The translations under genes were made by a program, and so were the position numbers. Below, piece after piece: positions 62,083-64,000 of a DNA stretch of 64,000 nt. The notes below the pieces were generated by a model. That model was not told the DNA's origin, searched no databases, and was given only the letters and a program-made list of their open reading frames with translations. Position 1 is the stretch's first letter, and each line of letters starts with the position of its first letter. This DNA comes from Symbiodinium microadriaticum (Eukaryota > Sar > Dinophyceae > Suessiales > Symbiodiniaceae): assembly GCA_001939145.1 (NCBI GenBank), contig LSRX01001516.1, forward strand, positions 42,600-106,599, given 5' to 3'.

Positions 62083-63166
62083 TGCACACTCGTATTACAG
62101 TGCAGCTTTCGCCCCCTGGGTCTGTGGTGGTTTGTTGCCCTTCCTTGCAGCGGCCTGAGACAGCAGTTGGACTTTGCCACCCATTACTCCACCAAAGCCG
62201 CCAAACTTAGCAGAACGAACTACCAGTAACTACAAAGAAGGGTCTTTGTCGGCATGGGATTTTTCGGGGTTGTTCCTCATAGCCCCCGGCTTTCCAAACA
62301 GTGACACATGCCATAGACTGCGCACAGTCACTATTGGTGAACGTCCAGATACGTGCGCGCACACGCGCACATGTACAAGCCTCACCCAACCGTGTGGGAC
62401 TGCCGAACGTGCGGTCTTCATGCATCGGCAGTGGGTGCGCAACGTTCAGTAGCAGACAGAGCACCAGCTACATGTATCGCGTGCACTTAGCCTCAAAATA
62501 CATAATCCGATGGCAGCAAGAATGCTACTGCTACAGGCAGCCAGCAGCTTCCTGCCGCCAGGAGAGAAGAGCCACTCGCCCCAGCTTAGGGCTATAAGGG
62601 CCGATGGGGTCAGAGTTCTTTTCGTGTCTACAGCCTGAAAGCAGGGATACAAGGGTCATGCGCGATATCAACTTTCAACACCAAAAGCATCAAGGTGCAG
62701 AAGGGTCCTGTTCATGGTAAGAATATCGATACGGATAGGGGTTTTTTCAATAGTAACAGTCACGATGATGGTGCTGTGGCCCATGCTGCTCGTAATCAGA
62801 TCACAAATCGGTGCCTGATGGAGGTGTCGGACACAAGATGTCCTTCACAGTAGCCTAGGCCAGGGATGGATTAGTGATGCTTCATCGCAGTCATACCATC
62901 ATGCAGGCTATGACAAGTGATGCCTTGGATTTTGACATGTTCGTACGCCTGGGTCAACCATACTTTTGCGCACGCTCCGCGTTTGACGTTCTGTGTTTAA
63001 CTGCTGCGGGGTCAGGCGGTCAGGAGTTCGATGTGTTAAATGGTGTATGTCGATATCCGTGGATGGGTCTGCTTACAGTAGGCGGACCGAGTCTCCGTGG
63101 ATGCAGGAGTCCGGCACGTACAAGCGTAGGTGCGAAGTACGCCTGCGTTCAAGCCGTGTCTTGGAG

Positions 63167-63229
63167 GATCCGCATAGTTATCCGATGTTTTTGGTTTCCC
63201 AGCCTCCACTTGCCCAAGTGCTCCAGACG
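63167..63229 (+). CDS. Exon candidate of a downstream gene (YPMFLVSQPPLAQV)
   Basis: After GTCTTGGAG, the frame encodes DPHSYPMFLVSQPPLAQVLQ. The donor is unclear (possibly at GGCCCC). It lies 66 nt before the next exon candidate, a plausible dinoflagellate intron length. Confidence 0.33.
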
Positions 63230-63294
63230 GGCCCCCACTCCAAACTCCAAACCAAGTAGTTGGACACCAAGGCCGTGTAGACCAGCTTCTGCAG

Positions 63295-63399
63295 AGGTGC
63301 GGCTACTGTGGCCATAACCATGCTAACGCTGTGATGCTGTACCTCTACTATAATCGAAGGTTTGTTATGGTCTGCCTGGCTCGTGCCGAACAGACGCAG
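63295..63399 (+). CDS. 35-codon exon with a CGYCGHNH motif
   Basis: Bounded by CTTCTGCAG and a GT donor (GTGGGT), phase 0 to 0. It begins RCGYCGHNHANAVML and ends YNRRFVMVCLARAEQTQ. The CxxC plus His spacing could bind zinc, but no complete known finger is present. Residue usage looks like a folded protein. With 63884-63944 it suggests a + strand gene leaving the window. Confidence 0.45.
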
Positions 63400-63883
63400 G
63401 TGGGTTAAGCCTCGTTTGCCCTTTGCTTAGGATTATCTTGCCAAGAGACAGTCTCACCCAATGCAGCTACTAAACAGGGAATTAGTGGAATAGCAGTAAA
63501 CCATAGAGGAGGGTCTACCAGTTCATACGTTATCGCATTCCTTCGACCCGGATCTCGCTTTCATAACACAATCATGGTGAGGCCGGTAGTGAAAATCATA
63601 CCGAGCTAATACAAACTGACCAAACGAAGCACCACTTCTGTGCCTCCAGGTCCTGCTCCTCCTCCGTACCCTCCGCCCCCCCGCCCCTCCTTTGCCTCTT
63701 TCGCCTCTTCCACCTCCCCCTACTACTTTTGCTGCTGCACTGTTGCAGCTGCTGCTGCCAACTACGACGACGACGACGACGACCACCTCCGCCGCCGCGT
63801 TTAGTGTAGAATGAACAGCCATACTGCTCGTCATGATGCACCGCGTCACTGAATAGCATAATCCATCCATAGTGCTACTGACA

Positions 63884-63944
63884 ATGCCCCGTGCTTATGG
63901 CAACGAACAGCAGATCAATCTTCCGAAAGTTGCAGTACGAACAG
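63884..63944 (+). CDS. Exon candidate (MPRAYGNEQQINLPKVAVRT)
   Basis: Open from an ATG at 63884 to a GT donor (GTGGGT) at 63945, phase 1 out. It could be a first coding exon starting at that ATG, or an internal exon starting slightly upstream. The window ends 56 bases later. Confidence 0.38.
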
Positions 63945-64000
63945 GTGGGTACTTGGGATGTATACTTAGTCATGGAAGTGAGGAGAAGAAATAGAGACAA

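Overview
The window looks like nuclear DNA of a dinoflagellate, most likely a Symbiodiniaceae-type alga. No prokaryotic operon is present. Coding sequence comes as very short in-frame pieces flanked by AG acceptors and by GT, GC or GA donors. GC and GA donors are established for dinoflagellates. TTTAGGG/CCCTAAA-like tracts are scattered on both strands, and simple repeats are long and frequent. All coding pieces I can support read on the + strand, which fits the unidirectional gene arrangement of dinoflagellates. Almost every long open frame is either a simple-repeat artefact or a frame that runs through introns.

The main content is at about 4.5-40.4 kb: roughly 100 candidate micro-exons of 25-71 nt belonging to about a dozen recurring families (named here gamma, delta, alpha, beta, epsilon, zeta, eta, kappa, mu and others). 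Four families recur in one fixed order: gamma (15 aa, ATGDAGVAAMTRSLE-like), delta (31 nt, EKLDARRPSAG-like), alpha (41 nt, GHTSAGTSELDLAT-like) and beta (23 aa, ELVHAACQAGDTPQEA...SVVVSQ). Delta ends in phase 1 and alpha starts in phase 1, so the cassette joins in frame to about 62 residues. Donor type is fixed by family: GA for gamma, alpha and epsilon, GC for beta and eta. I read this as one very large gene, or a run of related genes, grown by duplication of micro-exons. The protein would be alanine-rich, mostly helical and repetitive. I do not recognise the family.

Layout: 0-2.5 kb holds a 117-bp palindrome and a degenerate direct-repeat field. 4.5-11.1 kb holds exon block A and two near-identical 1.5-kb blocks (B, C). 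11.2-12.2 kb holds a complete cassette. 12.09-14.5 kb is a 633-bp tandem array that carries micro-exons. 16.4-18.2 kb holds block D and a cassette. 18.2-25.8 kb holds further cassettes and the kappa/mu exons, ending in a 691-bp N gap. 26.5-27.0 kb repeats the flank of the first array. 29.7 kb has charged micro-exons. 31.47-33.2 kb is simple repeat, including about 1 kb of pure (CGACCA)n. 35.0-36.4 kb holds one more cassette. 37.4-40.1 kb holds the eta array (12 intact micro-exons, partly in 622-bp tandem repeats), followed by a 49-codon exon at 40291-40437.

From 40.5 to 59 kb the sequence is mostly non-coding, with scattered single exon candidates, trinucleotide repeats and telomere-like tracts. 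At 59.5-60.6 kb lies the one clearly recognisable gene: the C-terminal RRM of a Mei2-like RNA-binding protein, spread over seven exons whose introns use GT, GC and GA donors. The last kilobase holds two or three exon candidates of another + strand gene that runs off the window.
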